A DNA stretch of 7,279 nucleotides from contig JAWWBG010000144.1 in NCBI GenBank assembly GCA_033721095.1, positions 1 through 7,279 of the forward strand, read 5' to 3'. The stretch comes from JAWWBG01 sp033721095. Its GTDB lineage: Bacteria; Actinomycetota; Nitriliruptoria; Nitriliruptorales; Nitriliruptoraceae. Shown here piece by piece: positions 6,056 to 7,279 of this stretch. Made by a program: the position numbers and the translations under genes. The notes beneath the pieces were generated by a model, which saw only the letters and a program-made list of their open reading frames with translations, searched no databases and was not told the origin of the DNA. Positions within the stretch are counted from its first letter, which is position 1. Every line of letters starts with the position of its first letter.

Positions 6056-7279
6056 TCAGGGCTTGGCGGCCTTTTCGAGGATCCGCTTGGCGATGACACG
6101 CAGCGCCAGCGTCTCGTCGGCACCCTCGAAGATGGACAGGACCCGCGCGTCGACGAAGAGCCTGGAGACGGTGTACTCCTCGGCGTAGCCGTACCCGCCG
6201 TGGAGCTGCTGTGCCTCGCGTGTCGTCCATTCGGATGCCCGGCAGGCCAGCTGCTTGACCTGGCTGGCCTCGAGCTGGCCATCACCGCGGGCGATGCGTC
6301 GGGCCGCCTCGAACGAGAAGGCCCGACAGGCGGCGATGATCATCGCCATGCGGGCAATCTTGACCTTGGTGAGCTGATAGTCCCCGAGCTCGGCCCCGAA
6401 GACCTTGCGTTGCTGCGCGTAGGCGACCGACTCGTCGAGGGCGGATTGCATGACGCCCAGGGCACGCGCCGCGGTCTGGAGCCGGGCGTTCGCAAAGGCC
6501 TGCATCTGGAGGTAGAACCCCTGGCCGACGCCATCGTCCTCGCCGATCAGGCAGGCGTGCGGCACGCGCCAGTTGTCGAACGAGACCTCGAACGAGTGCA
6601 TCCCGCGGTAGCCGATGGTCGGGATGGCCCGCGCCTCGATGGACCCGCCACCGTCCTGGGAGGTGGACCACTCGTGGCCGCCGAACGTCGGCTTCTCGAC
6701 CACGAACAACGACAGCCCGCGGTGTCCGAGGGAGCGGTCAGGGTCGGTGCGGGCCAGCACCAGGAGGTAGTCGGCGCGACCGGCAAACGTGCACCAGGTC
6801 TTGACGCCGTTGATGACCCAGTCGTCGCCGTCGCGGGTGGCGCTGACCTTGACCCCAGCGACGTCCGATCCGTAGTCGGGCTCGGTGACGGCGACCCCGC
6901 ACATCTTCTCGCCGGACGCGATCGCCGGCAACCAGGTCTTCTTCTGTTCCTCTGTCCCGCCCCGCTGGATCGCGGTCGAGATGATCTCCGGTCGCGTGAT
7001 CAGCGACCCGGCGACCCCCAGGGATCCCCGTGAGAGCTCCTCGGTCACCAGCACCATGTTGAGCAGCTCGTCGTCGCCGCCCTCGGCCATGCCGCCGTAC
7101 TCGGCCGGGATCGACAGCGCGAAACAGCCCATCTCGGCCACGCCCTGGATGATCTCGTCGGGGATGTCGGCGTCGTTGCGGTGGATGTGCTCCGCGATGG
7201 GCATCACCTGCTCCTCCGCGAAGCGGCGGAAGGCGTCGCGGACCATCTCGAGGTCCTCGGGCAGGTGACGAGGGCCGGC
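6056..7279 (-). CDS. Acyl-CoA dehydrogenase family flavoprotein (N-terminus off the right edge)
   Basis: The last 407 residues of an FAD-dependent acyl-CoA dehydrogenase, which forms the alpha-beta double bond of an acyl-CoA and passes electrons to ETF. Using the internal Met encoded at 7246 as residue 1: an N-terminal helical part with IPAEYGG (46-52); the central beta domain with TEPDYGSD (121-128) and the flavin-contacting W151 in KTW; and the C-terminal helical part with FANARLQTAARALG (251-264), QRKVFG (279-284), LHGGYGYAEEY (348-358) and IFEGADE (372-378). E374 is at the usual catalytic-base position. The frame stays open through 7279, and the codons before 7246 read GPRHLPEDLE, so that Met is internal. 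This entry resembles the long acyl-CoA dehydrogenases with an extra N-terminal helical domain, such as methylsuccinyl-CoA dehydrogenase, judged from memory. C-terminal stop at 6056-6058. Family sure; substrate unknown. Confidence 0.93.
   Translation of the reverse strand, partial: AGPRHLPEDLEMVRDAFRRFAEEQVMPIAEHIHRNDADIPDEIIQGVAEMGCFALSIPAEYGGMAEGGDDELLNMVLVTEELSRGSLGVAGSLITRPEIISTAIQRGGTEEQKKTWLPAIASGEKMCGVAVTEPDYGSDVAGVKVSATRDGDDWVINGVKTWCTFAGRADYLLVLARTDPDRSLGHRGLSLFVVEKPTFGGHEWSTSQDGGGSIEARAIPTIGYRGMHSFEVSFDNWRVPHACLIGEDDGVGQGFYLQMQAFANARLQTAARALGVMQSALDESVAYAQQRKVFGAELGDYQLTKVKIARMAMIIAACRAFSFEAARRIARGDGQLEASQVKQLACRASEWTTREAQQLHGGYGYAEEYTVSRLFVDARVLSIFEGADETLALRVIAKRILEKAAKP

Noticed and set aside
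3905..7033. A 1042-codon open frame on the plus strand, covering the antiporter and most of the acyl-CoA dehydrogenase
   Set aside because: It is antisense to two clear genes and crosses their spacer. Its product is a low-complexity mix of Arg, Asp, Glu, His and Gln with no recognisable domain. Long antisense frames without stops are expected in GC-rich DNA.
1..7279. A new defence, mobile or biosynthetic multi-gene system
   Set aside because: All five genes belong to known metabolic, transport or hydrolase families. There are no repeats, transposase, nuclease-toxin pairs or assembly-line enzymes.

Overview
This is a GC-rich window, by eye about two thirds G+C or more. It is packed with five protein-coding genes and has no RNA gene, mobile element, CRISPR array or tandem repeat that I can see. 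The gene set suggests a high-GC Gram-positive actinobacterium: a cholesterol-oxidase-like GMC flavoprotein, a crotonase, a long acyl-CoA dehydrogenase, a Tat-exported protein ending in an LPXTG sortase signal, and TANNNT-type -10 candidates. A deep-branching actinobacterial class is possible, but the sequence alone cannot settle it.

Layout, left to right. A GMC oxidoreductase runs leftward from 1453 and off the left edge, so its C-terminus is missing. An 84-bp divergent spacer (1454-1537) separates it from a rightward crotonase-family gene (1538-2314). The crotonase converges, with a 13-bp gap, on a leftward gene for an exported, wall-anchored PHP-type metallohydrolase (2328-3890). After 104 bp with a possible hairpin terminator and a possible leaderless promoter comes a leftward CPA2-type cation:proton antiporter with a C-terminal TrkA-like domain (3995-5914). 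A 141-bp spacer with overlapping hairpins follows. Last is a leftward acyl-CoA dehydrogenase (6056 to beyond 7279), whose N-terminus lies off the right edge. No gene-free stretch exceeds 150 bases.

How the genes might work together: the GMC oxidoreductase, crotonase and acyl-CoA dehydrogenase all belong to families that handle steroid, alcohol or acyl-CoA substrates. The window may therefore sit in a lipid or steroid catabolic neighbourhood, but no pathway can be fixed. The PHP protein would act on the cell surface and the antiporter in the membrane; neither has a clear tie to the catabolic genes. I see no strong candidate for a new multi-gene system. The points most worth a second look are the Tat plus LPXTG surface PHP enzyme, the crotonase lacking both usual catalytic glutamates, the four-cysteine cluster in the GMC enzyme, and two mutually exclusive hairpins ahead of the antiporter.
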